A DNA stretch of 55,688 nt from Marivita sp. (GTDB taxonomy: Bacteria; Pseudomonadota; Alphaproteobacteria; Rhodobacterales; Rhodobacteraceae): contig NZ_JAEPMO010000006.1 in NCBI RefSeq assembly GCF_017643905.1, forward strand, positions 1-55,688. Reading direction: 5' to 3'. Both the position numbers and the translations under genes were made by a program. Below are positions 20,216-28,562 of the stretch, in pieces; the stretch's first letter is position 1; every line of letters starts with the position of its first letter. A model generated the notes under the pieces. It searched no databases. It worked only from the letters and a program-made list of their open reading frames with translations, and was not told the origin of the DNA.

Positions 20216-21064
20216 ATGAATTGGACTAAGCCGCTTGGCATGACACAAAACACGCCCCCCGGTGATCGCATCGCCAAAGTCATTGCGCGCGCAGGACTTG
20301 CCAGCCGCCGCGAAGCCGAGCAGCTGATTCTGCAGGGCCGCGTTTCCGTGAATGGCAAAGTGATCGACAGCCCGGCGCTGAACGTCACCGCGTCGGACAA
20401 GGTTGTGGTCAATGGCAAGGTCGTCGGCACGCCTGACGAGCCGCGCCTCTGGCTCTATCACAAGCCGGTGGGCCTTGTGACGACAACCAAGGACGAACAG
20501 GGACGACCGACGATCTTCGACAAGCTGCCAGAGGACATGCCGCGCGTGATGAGCGTTGGGCGGTTGGACCTCAATTCCGAAGGCTTGCTGCTGCTGACCA
20601 ATGACGGCGGTATCAAGCGCAAGCTGGAACTGCCCTCAACCGGGTGGCTCCGCAAATACCGCGTCCGCGTAAAAGGCGCGCCGAGCGATGAAAAACTGGA
20701 ACCTTTGCGCAAAGGCCTGACGATCGACGGAGAACGGTTTCAGCCGATGATCGTGACGCTGGATCGCCAACAGGGGGCCAATGCCTGGCTGACCATCGGT
20801 CTGCGCGAGGGCAAGAACCGAGAGATCCGTCGCGCCATGGCGGACCTTGGATTGACTGTGAATCGCCTGATCCGGGTGTCTTATGGCCCGTTCCAATTGG
20901 GGCAGTTGAAACCCGGTGAGGTCGAAGAGCTGCGCCGCAAGGTGGTCAGAGATCAATTAGGACTTGAGATGCCGACCGACGCGACGCCTGCCAAGTCTCT
21001 GAAACCAAAGGGCAATGCAGTTCGGCGCAAACCCCGCCCGACCGGGCCACGAAAGACTCCCTGA
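20216..21064 (+). CDS. 23S rRNA pseudouridine synthase (RluB-like) with S4 domain
   Basis: RIAKVIARAGLASRREAEQLILQGRVSVNG (S4), VGRLDLNSEGLLLLTNDG, REGKNREIRRAM; start could be 20240. Confidence 0.92.
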   Translation: MNWTKPLGMTQNTPPGDRIAKVIARAGLASRREAEQLILQGRVSVNGKVIDSPALNVTASDKVVVNGKVVGTPDEPRLWLYHKPVGLVTTTKDEQGRPTIFDKLPEDMPRVMSVGRLDLNSEGLLLLTNDGGIKRKLELPSTGWLRKYRVRVKGAPSDEKLEPLRKGLTIDGERFQPMIVTLDRQQGANAWLTIGLREGKNREIRRAMADLGLTVNRLIRVSYGPFQLGQLKPGEVEELRRKVVRDQLGLEMPTDATPAKSLKPKGNAVRRKPRPTGPRKTP

Positions 21065-21117
21065 TCTTTCCCTTTTAGTGCCCATTTTCCGCCCGGTTTG
21101 CTGCCGACAACAGCAGC

Positions 21118-21315
21118 ATGTTGATCACCTTCATCACCTCTGCTGTGCTTGTGACGTCTGTGCTGCTGGTTCTGTCGAACCTCGGCACGGTTGCAGATGA
21201 CACATCGAAAGCGCTCCGCGGCGCGGTGCAGCAAATCCGCACGCATGGCGTGATGGCATCCTGGGTGGCGTTCGCCATCCTATGGCTGACCATCTTTACT
21301 TTGGGGCTCCTCTGA
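21118..21315 (+). CDS. small membrane protein of the TelA/XpaC-type cluster
   Basis: 65 aa with two hydrophobic segments; stop/start overlap (TGATG) with next gene. Confidence 0.6.
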   Translation: MLITFITSAVLVTSVLLVLSNLGTVADDTSKALRGAVQQIRTHGVMASWVAFAILWLTIFTLGLL

Positions 21316-22169
21316 TGACGCTTCAGCTCAGAAGTTTGCTGGACAATGACCGCAGCGCCGCGCTGGGCAAGACTGCCCCTGCCGAGGACATACCGGTTGG
21401 ATTTATGGTCCTGGCGACTTGTCCGCTGATTCTCTGGTTGCTGGACGGAACCGTTGCCGGCTTTGCCTCGGCCATTCTGATCATATTGCTTTTTGGGGTT
21501 GGTCTGTTGTTTCTGTCCATTGGACAGAAGGCGCATGTCGCCTATGATGCCTGCGAAATCGCCGCGCGGCCGAAAATTCCTTTCAAGCTGATCGGCAGCA
21601 CGATTGTGGCTTTGGTTGTTGGTCTTCTGGCAACGACCAAGATCGCGGTGCCCGCGATTCCCCTCGTGATTGGTATCTCCACCTTTATTCTATGCCTGAT
21701 CGCGTTTGGCCTTGATCCGATGCGCGACAAGGGCATGAACAATCCGGCAATGAAGCTTCGGATCATCAACACGCATCTCTACCAGGATTTCGATGATCGC
21801 TGCGAAGAATTGCTTCTGGCGCTGGCACGGCTCGAAGATGACGATCTCTACGAGCGGACGCGGGTTTCCGTGAACACCATCATGGGGCTTTTGGGCACCA
21901 TCGATGTCGCTACCCCGACGCTGCAACGGATCGCGCCCACGGTGAACAAACTGCTCGACAAGATGCAGTTGGAAGTTGCGACTCTGATCGCAGCGCCGGA
22001 TGGCAACGTCACTCCGTTCCAGCGTCGCAAGTTTCTGATCAAGATCCAGACACTTGTCGATACGTTCGAAACCCGCGCGCGTCAGCGGGGCATAGGACAA
22101 GGCCGCGACAATTTCGAACTTCAGACCGATCTTCTGTTCAACCGGATGCACCGTTACCAAGCGGCATGA
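21315..22169 (+). CDS. XpaC-like membrane protein, paralogue A
   Basis: Four hydrophobic segments, then AFGLDPMRDKGM and a helical domain; aligns by eye with the protein at 22342-23244. Confidence 0.65.
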   Translation: MTLQLRSLLDNDRSAALGKTAPAEDIPVGFMVLATCPLILWLLDGTVAGFASAILIILLFGVGLLFLSIGQKAHVAYDACEIAARPKIPFKLIGSTIVALVVGLLATTKIAVPAIPLVIGISTFILCLIAFGLDPMRDKGMNNPAMKLRIINTHLYQDFDDRCEELLLALARLEDDDLYERTRVSVNTIMGLLGTIDVATPTLQRIAPTVNKLLDKMQLEVATLIAAPDGNVTPFQRRKFLIKIQTLVDTFETRARQRGIGQGRDNFELQTDLLFNRMHRYQAA

Positions 22170-22249
22170 GCGGAACTGCGCCGACTTCCCCCTAGTAAGC
22201 CTTTGGCACATCCCCTAAGTTTCCAACGACACTTGGGAAAGGGGATCTC

Positions 22250-22339
22250 ATGTCCGGTGCCGGCCTGCAAAAAGTCAGCTACGCCTTGTTGCTTGTCGTG
22301 CTGTTTGGGGTGACCAGCGGCTGGCTTGGGGGGCTGTAA
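22250..22339 (+). CDS. 29-aa single-TM micro-protein
   Basis: MSGAGLQKVSYALLLVVLFGVTSGWLGGL, AAGGGG upstream, stop 2 nt before the next ATG. Confidence 0.5.
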   Translation: MSGAGLQKVSYALLLVVLFGVTSGWLGGL

Positions 22340-22341
22340 CC

Positions 22342-23244
22342 ATGGCCCAACGCTTTGGCGGCAAGTACAGCCCGGACGGGGCAACGCAGCAATCGTCGAA
22401 AGGTGGCCCGTTGAACGCGTTCAAAGGGGCAACCGTTGATCCTGTCGGTGCGCGATCCAACGTCCTGTTTATTCCACCTATCGTTCTTGCCTTCACCTCG
22501 ATCAACGAAGGTGCGATTGGCATGGGCCTCGGGCTTGTCGGCGCAGGGGTACTGCTGCTGGGCGCGTGGCTGTTGCGGGGCGGTCTGACCGCCGAAGCAG
22601 CGTATAATGCCCGAAAGGTGGCGCGACGTCCGGCCTTTCCGCGCAAGATCGCTGCTGCCGTGCTGACAGGCATCGGCGTCGGTATTGCGGCTTTCGCCAA
22701 TGAACCCGGGTTGATTGCGCCGATCATCTACGGAGCGGCAGCCGCCGCGCTGCATCTGGGCGCATTCGGGATCGACCCGATGCGGGACAAGGGGATGGAA
22801 GGGATCGACACTTTCCAGCAGGACCGCGTTGCGCGTGCCGTCGATGAAGCCGAGGCCCATCTTGCGGCAATGCGGGACGCGATCAAACGCTCCGGTGACC
22901 GTAGTATGATTGCCCGCGTGGAACGCTTTGAAACCACTGCCAAGGACCTCTTCCGCACGGTCGAGGAAGACCCGAGGGATCTTACCTCGGCGCGCAAGTA
23001 TCTCAGCGTCTATCTGCTGGGCGCGCGAGATGCGACGATCAAATTCGCCGATGTCTATGCCCGAACACAGGACGCACAGGCACGCACCGATTACGAAGCC
23101 TTGCTGGACGATCTGGAACAGAATTTCTCCGCGCGCACGCGCAAGATGCTGCTGGATGACCGCTCTGACCTCACGGTCGAGATCGACGTCCTTCGGGACC
23201 GCTTGCAGCGCGAAGGTGTCCGAATTGATCGGGACGTGAAATAG
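22342..23244 (+). CDS. 5-bromo-4-chloroindolyl phosphate hydrolysis (XpaC) family protein, paralogue B
   Basis: TM region then GAFGIDPMRDKGM + helical domain; lies directly before telA, as in xpaC-telA pairs. Confidence 0.75.
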   Translation: MAQRFGGKYSPDGATQQSSKGGPLNAFKGATVDPVGARSNVLFIPPIVLAFTSINEGAIGMGLGLVGAGVLLLGAWLLRGGLTAEAAYNARKVARRPAFPRKIAAAVLTGIGVGIAAFANEPGLIAPIIYGAAAAALHLGAFGIDPMRDKGMEGIDTFQQDRVARAVDEAEAHLAAMRDAIKRSGDRSMIARVERFETTAKDLFRTVEEDPRDLTSARKYLSVYLLGARDATIKFADVYARTQDAQARTDYEALLDDLEQNFSARTRKMLLDDRSDLTVEIDVLRDRLQREGVRIDRDVK

Positions 23245-23273
23245 AATAGAAATGTTTTGTAAAGGGAACCTCG

Positions 23274-24473
23274 ATGTCTGAAACAACCCGCGCCAAAGCC
23301 CAGGACACATTGGCCCTGGTCGAAGAAGTGAACGCCGTGATTCTGCCTGAACCCAAAGCCGTGGACGCCATTGTCCCGCTGGCACAAGCCGACCCGGTTC
23401 TGAGCGACGAAATCCGCTCGCGCATGGCCGAGATCGACATGACGGATACCCAGTCCATCGTGTCCTTCGGTTCCAACGCACAGGCGGAATTGCAGGAAAT
23501 CTCGCAGGCCATGCTGGCTGATGTCCGCAACAAGGATGTTGGTCCGGCAGGCGATAGCCTGCGCGGCATCGTCAGCACAATCCGCGGGTTTTCGGTCTCC
23601 GAACTCGACGTGCGCCGCGAACGGTCGTGGTGGGAAAAGCTGTTGGGTCGGGCCGCGCCCTTTGCCAAATTCACGGCGCAGTTCGAAAAGGTGCAGGCCC
23701 AGATCGACAAGATCACCGACGATCTGCTCAAGCACGAGCACACGCTGCTCAAGGACATCAAGTCGCTTGATCTGCTCTATGACAAGACGCTGCAATTCTA
23801 CGATGAACTTGCGCTCTACATCGCGGCGGGTGAGGAAAAACTGCAAGAGCTCGACACCACGGACATCCCTGCCAAAGAAGCCGAAGTGCAGGCCGCACCC
23901 GAAAACGATCAGGTTATGAAGGCGCAGGAACTGCGCGACCTGCGCGCTGCGCGCGACGATCTGGAGCGCCGTGTGCATGACCTCAAGCTGACGCGTCAGG
24001 TCACGATGCAATCGCTGCCATCGATCCGACTGGTGCAGGAAAACGACAAGTCGCTGGTCACCAAGATCAACTCAACGCTCGTCAACACCGTGCCGCTTTG
24101 GGAAACCCAATTGGCGCAGGCGGTCACGATCCAGCGCTCTGCCGAAGCGGCCGCTGCGGTGCGGGATGCCAATGATCTGACCAACGAATTGCTGACCTCC
24201 AACGCCAAGAATCTGCGCGACAGCAACAAGCTGATCCGTGAAGAAATGGAACGCGGCGTGTTCGACATCGAGGCGGTGAAACAGGCCAATGCCGACCTGA
24301 TCGGCACCATTCAGGAAAGCCTGCAGATCGCGGATGAAGGCAAGGCCAAACGCGCCGCCGCCGAAGCCGAGCTCAAGAAGATGGAAGCGGAATTGCGGGA
24401 TACATTGGCTTCAGCCAAGGCGCGCAGGGACGGAATTGGCTCGAACACAGCCGCATCCATGCCGGATCAGTAA
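23274..24473 (+). CDS. toxic anion resistance protein, TelA family
   Basis: RSWWEKLLGR...IDKITDDLLKHEHTLLKDIKSLDLLYDKTLQFYDELALYIAAGEEKL. Confidence 0.92.
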   Translation: MSETTRAKAQDTLALVEEVNAVILPEPKAVDAIVPLAQADPVLSDEIRSRMAEIDMTDTQSIVSFGSNAQAELQEISQAMLADVRNKDVGPAGDSLRGIVSTIRGFSVSELDVRRERSWWEKLLGRAAPFAKFTAQFEKVQAQIDKITDDLLKHEHTLLKDIKSLDLLYDKTLQFYDELALYIAAGEEKLQELDTTDIPAKEAEVQAAPENDQVMKAQELRDLRAARDDLERRVHDLKLTRQVTMQSLPSIRLVQENDKSLVTKINSTLVNTVPLWETQLAQAVTIQRSAEAAAAVRDANDLTNELLTSNAKNLRDSNKLIREEMERGVFDIEAVKQANADLIGTIQESLQIADEGKAKRAAAEAELKKMEAELRDTLASAKARRDGIGSNTAASMPDQ

Positions 24474-24477
24474 CCAC

Positions 24478-25449
24478 GTGAAGCGGCGTTGGTCTCATAT
24501 TTTGTGGTCCTGCGCCGCCCTCGCGGCCCTGTCTGCCTGCGATCCGTTCAGCACGGCTCCTGTGCGGACGGACACCAAGCCGCAGGCACGGCCGCAAACT
24601 CAGGTTGCCGTTGCGCCGCCTGAGGCCAAAACACCCTCGCCACAGGCGCAGGAACTGCGCCGCTACTATGCCCGCGTTCAGGAAGACCTGCTTGTCCAAG
24701 GGTTGCTGCGTGTCGACGGCGGTGGTGTGGATACGCCCTATACCGACCAGATGCTGGCACGGAATTTCGAACGTATCGCCCTAGCCGAGGAATACACACG
24801 CGGCGCCGGTCTGCAGCCCTCAAGCGGTGCTCTTGGTGAGATCAAGAAATGGACTGTGCCAGTACGCGTCGGCGTGACCTTCGGCGACAGCCTGTCCGCC
24901 CAAGATCAGGTCAAGGACCGTGCGATTCTTGGCAGCTACACCCGGCGCCTTGCCCGCGTTACGGATCATCCGATTTCGCTCGTGTCATCTCAGCCCAATT
25001 TCCATGTTCTGGTGATGGGAGAGGACGACAAGGCGCAACTTCGCGACGCTCTTGACCGCATCGCGCCGGGGATGGAGGCGTCAAGTCGGGCGATCTTCCT
25101 GAATCTCCCGCGCTCGATCCATTGCCTCGTCGTGGCGTTTGCCGACAGCAATGCCAGCAGCGCCTACCGTCAGGCAGTGGCTCTGGTGCGGACAGAACAC
25201 CCCGATCTCACCCGCCGCGCCTGCTTCCACGAAGAACTGGCCCAAGGTCTTGGCCTTGCCAATGACGACCAGAACGCACGCCCGTCGATCTTTAACGACG
25301 ACGAGGAATTTGCGCTTCTGACCAGCCATGACGAACTGCTTTTGAAGATCCTTTATGACCCCCGCCTGCAACCCGGCATGTCCGCTGACGAGGCCCGACC
25401 CATCGTGTGGAGCCTTGCACAAGAGCTTGTCGAAGGCGGCCCAAGCTGA
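24478..25449 (+). CDS. DUF2927 domain lipoprotein
   Basis: GTG start; lipobox-like LAALSACDPF; HEELAQGLGLANDDQNARPSIFNDDEEFALLTSHDELLLKILYDPRLQPGM. Confidence 0.85.
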   Translation: MKRRWSHILWSCAALAALSACDPFSTAPVRTDTKPQARPQTQVAVAPPEAKTPSPQAQELRRYYARVQEDLLVQGLLRVDGGGVDTPYTDQMLARNFERIALAEEYTRGAGLQPSSGALGEIKKWTVPVRVGVTFGDSLSAQDQVKDRAILGSYTRRLARVTDHPISLVSSQPNFHVLVMGEDDKAQLRDALDRIAPGMEASSRAIFLNLPRSIHCLVVAFADSNASSAYRQAVALVRTEHPDLTRRACFHEELAQGLGLANDDQNARPSIFNDDEEFALLTSHDELLLKILYDPRLQPGMSADEARPIVWSLAQELVEGGPS

Positions 25450-25466
25450 CTGAACGGAGACCCCAG

Positions 25467-26591
25467 ATGCCGATTTTCGATTTCCTGAGTGGCCAATTCA
25501 TCGATGTCATCCATTGGACGGATGACACACGCGACCCGATGGTCTGGCGGTTCGAACGCGAGGGCCATGAGATCAAATATGGTGCCAAGCTGACTGTGCG
25601 CGAAGGGCAGGCGGCGGTGTTTGTGCATGAAGGCCAATTGGCCGATGTGTTCACGCCCGGGCTTTACATGCTCGAAACCAACAATATGCCGATCCTGACC
25701 TCGTTGCAGCATTGGGATCACGGCTTCCGGTCTCCCTTCAAATCCGAGGTCTATTTCGTAAACACCACCCGGTTCCAAGACCTAAAATGGGGCACGAAGA
25801 ACCCGATCATCTGCCGCGACCCGGAGTTCGGGCCGGTGCGCTTGCGCGCGTTCGGCACTTATTCGGTGAGGGTCACCGATCCCGCGCGGTTCCTGAGCGA
25901 AATCGTCGGCACCGACGGTGAATTCACCATGGACGAGATCAGCTTCCAGATCCGCAACATCATCGTTCAGGAGTTTTCCCGCACCATCGCCCGAGCTGCG
26001 ATTCCTGTGCTCGACATGGCGGCCAACACGCGCGAGCTGGGCAAACTGTTGGGCAAGGAAATCGCGCCCATGCTGGCGGAATACGGTCTTGAACTGCCGG
26101 AGCTTTATATCGAGAACATCTCGCTGCCGCCCGCGGTGGAAGAGGTGCTCGACAAGCGGTCGTCGATGGGGGTCATCGGCAACCTGAACCAGTACATGCA
26201 ATTTCAGGCTGCCGAAGCGCTGGGCAAGGACGGGGCAGGCGCGGCTGCCATACAGGCGGGTCTGGGTGCAGGACTGGGCATGCAGGTCGGTCAAGCCGCA
26301 GCGCAGGCCGGTCCGTGGGGTGCGGCACCCCAGGTGCAGAGCGCCGCTGTGCCCCCATCGCGCCAGATGCCACCGCCACCGCCAGTGGAGCATGTCTGGC
26401 ATGTGGCCGAGAACGGCGAAACCAAGGGGCCATTTTCCAAGGCTGCCATGGGCCGGATGGCCAGCGACGGTGCGTTGACCCGCGACAGCTATGTCTGGAC
26501 GGCGGGTCAGGACGGCTGGAAAAAGGCGGAGGATGTCATGGAACTGGCCCAGCTTTTCACCGTTTTGCCACCACCCCCGCCCGGCGCGTGA
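25467..26591 (+). CDS. SPFH domain protein (YdjI/virion-core-like) with C-terminal GYF_2 domain
   Basis: LPELYIENISLPPAVEEVLDKRSSMGVIGNLNQYMQFQAAEAL; C-terminal VWHVAENGETKGPFSKAAMGRMASDGALTRDSYVWTAGQDGWKKA. Confidence 0.88.
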   Translation: MPIFDFLSGQFIDVIHWTDDTRDPMVWRFEREGHEIKYGAKLTVREGQAAVFVHEGQLADVFTPGLYMLETNNMPILTSLQHWDHGFRSPFKSEVYFVNTTRFQDLKWGTKNPIICRDPEFGPVRLRAFGTYSVRVTDPARFLSEIVGTDGEFTMDEISFQIRNIIVQEFSRTIARAAIPVLDMAANTRELGKLLGKEIAPMLAEYGLELPELYIENISLPPAVEEVLDKRSSMGVIGNLNQYMQFQAAEALGKDGAGAAAIQAGLGAGLGMQVGQAAAQAGPWGAAPQVQSAAVPPSRQMPPPPPVEHVWHVAENGETKGPFSKAAMGRMASDGALTRDSYVWTAGQDGWKKAEDVMELAQLFTVLPPPPPGA

Positions 26592-26646
26592 ACCTGACGA
26601 CGGTTTTTCGCGTATTTGAAAAGAGAAGAAGCAGGGGACAGCCATC

Positions 26647-27759
26647 TTGTCCGAGGACACGTTAACCGAGCCACAAGAGCTGCACCGCTTCCCTTGCGAT
26701 CAATGCGGTGCAGATTTCCGGTTCGATCCCGCCCAAGGGCGCCTGCTCTGTGATCATTGTGGCAACACAGCAGAGGTGGCCGGAACAGGGCCATGGGCAG
26801 GCGGTGCAATCCGCGAGATCGTCTTCCAGACGGCGATTTCCGATCGGCTGCCATCTCAGGAGATGGAAGAGACACGAGTTTCCACTTGTCCGAACTGCGC
26901 GGCGCAGGTTGAATTCGACCCCGGCGTTCACGCTGCAGAGTGCCCGTTCTGCGCAACGCCCGTCGTCGCCGACACCGGGGCCAATCGTCATATCAAACCC
27001 AAGGGATTGCTGCCCTTTGCGCTGGACGAAAAGGATGCCCGCACGGCCATGACCGACTGGCTGGGCCGGCTTTGGTTTGCGCCCAATGGCTTGCAGGACT
27101 ACGCACGCAAAGGGCGCAAGATGACCGGGATTTACGTGCCCTACTGGACGTTTGATGCGGATACCAAGTCGTCCTACCGCGGCGAACACGGCACGGTCTA
27201 CTACGAGACGCGCCAGGTCGTTCGGAACGGAAAGACTGAAACCGTGCGTGTTGCCAAAGTGCGCTGGCGTCCCGCCTCGGGACACGTGGCGCGGTTCTTT
27301 GACGATGTGCTGGTGCTCGCATCGCGATCACTGCCGAAGAAATACACCGATGCGTTGGAGCCTTGGGACTTGTCGGCCTTGGAACCCTACCAGCCGGAAT
27401 TCCTCGCCGGGTTCCGTGCCGAGGCCTATAACGTCGAACTGGACGAGGGCTATCAAGAGGCGCGGTCCTACATGGACAGCATCATCATGCGTGATGTCAA
27501 ATTTGACATCGGCGGAGACCGCCAGCGCGTGCACAACATCGACACGCGCATTTCCGATATGACATTCAAGCACGTCCTCCTGCCGGTCTGGCTGGCCGCT
27601 TACAAGTACCGGGGCAAGAGCTATCGCTTCGTGGTCAACGGGCGCACGGGTGCGGTACAGGGCGAACGGCCCTGGTCTGCGTGGAAGATCGCATTTGCGG
27701 TGATCCTTGGGCTTATCGTCGCCGCTGCATTCGGCTACATCGCTGCGATGAACCAATAA
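26647..27759 (+). CDS. double zinc-ribbon membrane protein (TFIIB-type ribbon/YdjG-like)
   Basis: CDQCGADF...CDHCG and CPNCAAQ...CPFCATP; C-terminal TM; TTG start. Confidence 0.82.
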   Translation: MSEDTLTEPQELHRFPCDQCGADFRFDPAQGRLLCDHCGNTAEVAGTGPWAGGAIREIVFQTAISDRLPSQEMEETRVSTCPNCAAQVEFDPGVHAAECPFCATPVVADTGANRHIKPKGLLPFALDEKDARTAMTDWLGRLWFAPNGLQDYARKGRKMTGIYVPYWTFDADTKSSYRGEHGTVYYETRQVVRNGKTETVRVAKVRWRPASGHVARFFDDVLVLASRSLPKKYTDALEPWDLSALEPYQPEFLAGFRAEAYNVELDEGYQEARSYMDSIIMRDVKFDIGGDRQRVHNIDTRISDMTFKHVLLPVWLAAYKYRGKSYRFVVNGRTGAVQGERPWSAWKIAFAVILGLIVAAAFGYIAAMNQ

Positions 27760-27762
27760 GGG

Positions 27763-28509
27763 TCAGATCAGCATCCCGCCATCTGTGTCGTCACCAGCTT
27801 CTTCGAGAAGCAGGGTCATGTCAGGCACCGTGATGTGACGCTTGCCCTCAAGCTGGATGATCCCATCCTTCTTGAGCGCCGACACCTGACGCGACACTGT
27901 CTCAAGCGTCAGGCCCAGGTAATCCGCCATGGCTTCGCGGGTCAGTGGCAGGTCGAAGGTGACAGGGCCATCAAGCCCACCCATGTTCAGCGTCGCATCG
28001 CGCCGGGCGATGATCGACAGCAGTGAGGCGATCTTTTCGCGCGCCGTTTTCCGGCCCAGCACCAGCATCCATTCGCGCGCAGCGTCAAGCTCGTCCAACG
28101 TCATCTGCAAGAGGCGCTGCGCGATATGCGGGGTCCGCTCCATCAGGTCTTCAAAGGGCGCTTTGCGGAAACAGCACATCACCATGTCCGTGGTCGCCAC
28201 CACGTCATATGCCGCGGTTGGCCGTCCGGGTCGTCCGACAAAATCGCTGGGCAGCAAAAGACCGACCATCTGGGTCCGACCGTCTTCCATCGTTTGGGTC
28301 AGGGTTGCGATTCCCGACACGACCGAGCCCACAAAATCCATCCGATCCCCAGACCAGATCACCGTCTGGCCCGCTTCGTAACGGCGGTAGTATTTTATGT
28401 TTTCCAGACGCTCGAGCTCGTCCGTCTCGCAACGGGCACAGACGGCGCGATGGCGGATCGGGCAATCGCCGCAATCCTGAGTGACGGAGAGGCTGTCTTC
28501 TTTCAACAT
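27763..28509 (-). CDS. fnrL: Crp/Fnr family oxygen-sensing regulator FnrL
   Basis: N-terminal Cys cluster CGDCPIRHRAVCARC; C-terminal HTH LTREAMADYLGLTLETVSRQVSALKKDGII; start set inside of the FNR box. Confidence 0.92.
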   Translation of the reverse strand: MLKEDSLSVTQDCGDCPIRHRAVCARCETDELERLENIKYYRRYEAGQTVIWSGDRMDFVGSVVSGIATLTQTMEDGRTQMVGLLLPSDFVGRPGRPTAAYDVVATTDMVMCCFRKAPFEDLMERTPHIAQRLLQMTLDELDAAREWMLVLGRKTAREKIASLLSIIARRDATLNMGGLDGPVTFDLPLTREAMADYLGLTLETVSRQVSALKKDGIIQLEGKRHITVPDMTLLLEEAGDDTDGGMLI

Positions 28510-28519
28510 GGGTCCGTTC

Positions 28520-28533
28520 TTGATCTGCATCAA
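28520..28533. promoter_or_regulatory. FNR/FnrL box in the fnrL-hemN divergent region
   Basis: TTGATCTGCATCAA, perfect consensus. Confidence 0.85.
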
Positions 28534-28562
28534 AGTTGATTGGGTGTAACTCTCATAATGGT

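Noticed and set aside
20177-20461. N-terminal extension of tadA ORF
   Set aside because: Antisense to the RluB-like gene; deaminase starts at [18 protein letters not shown]
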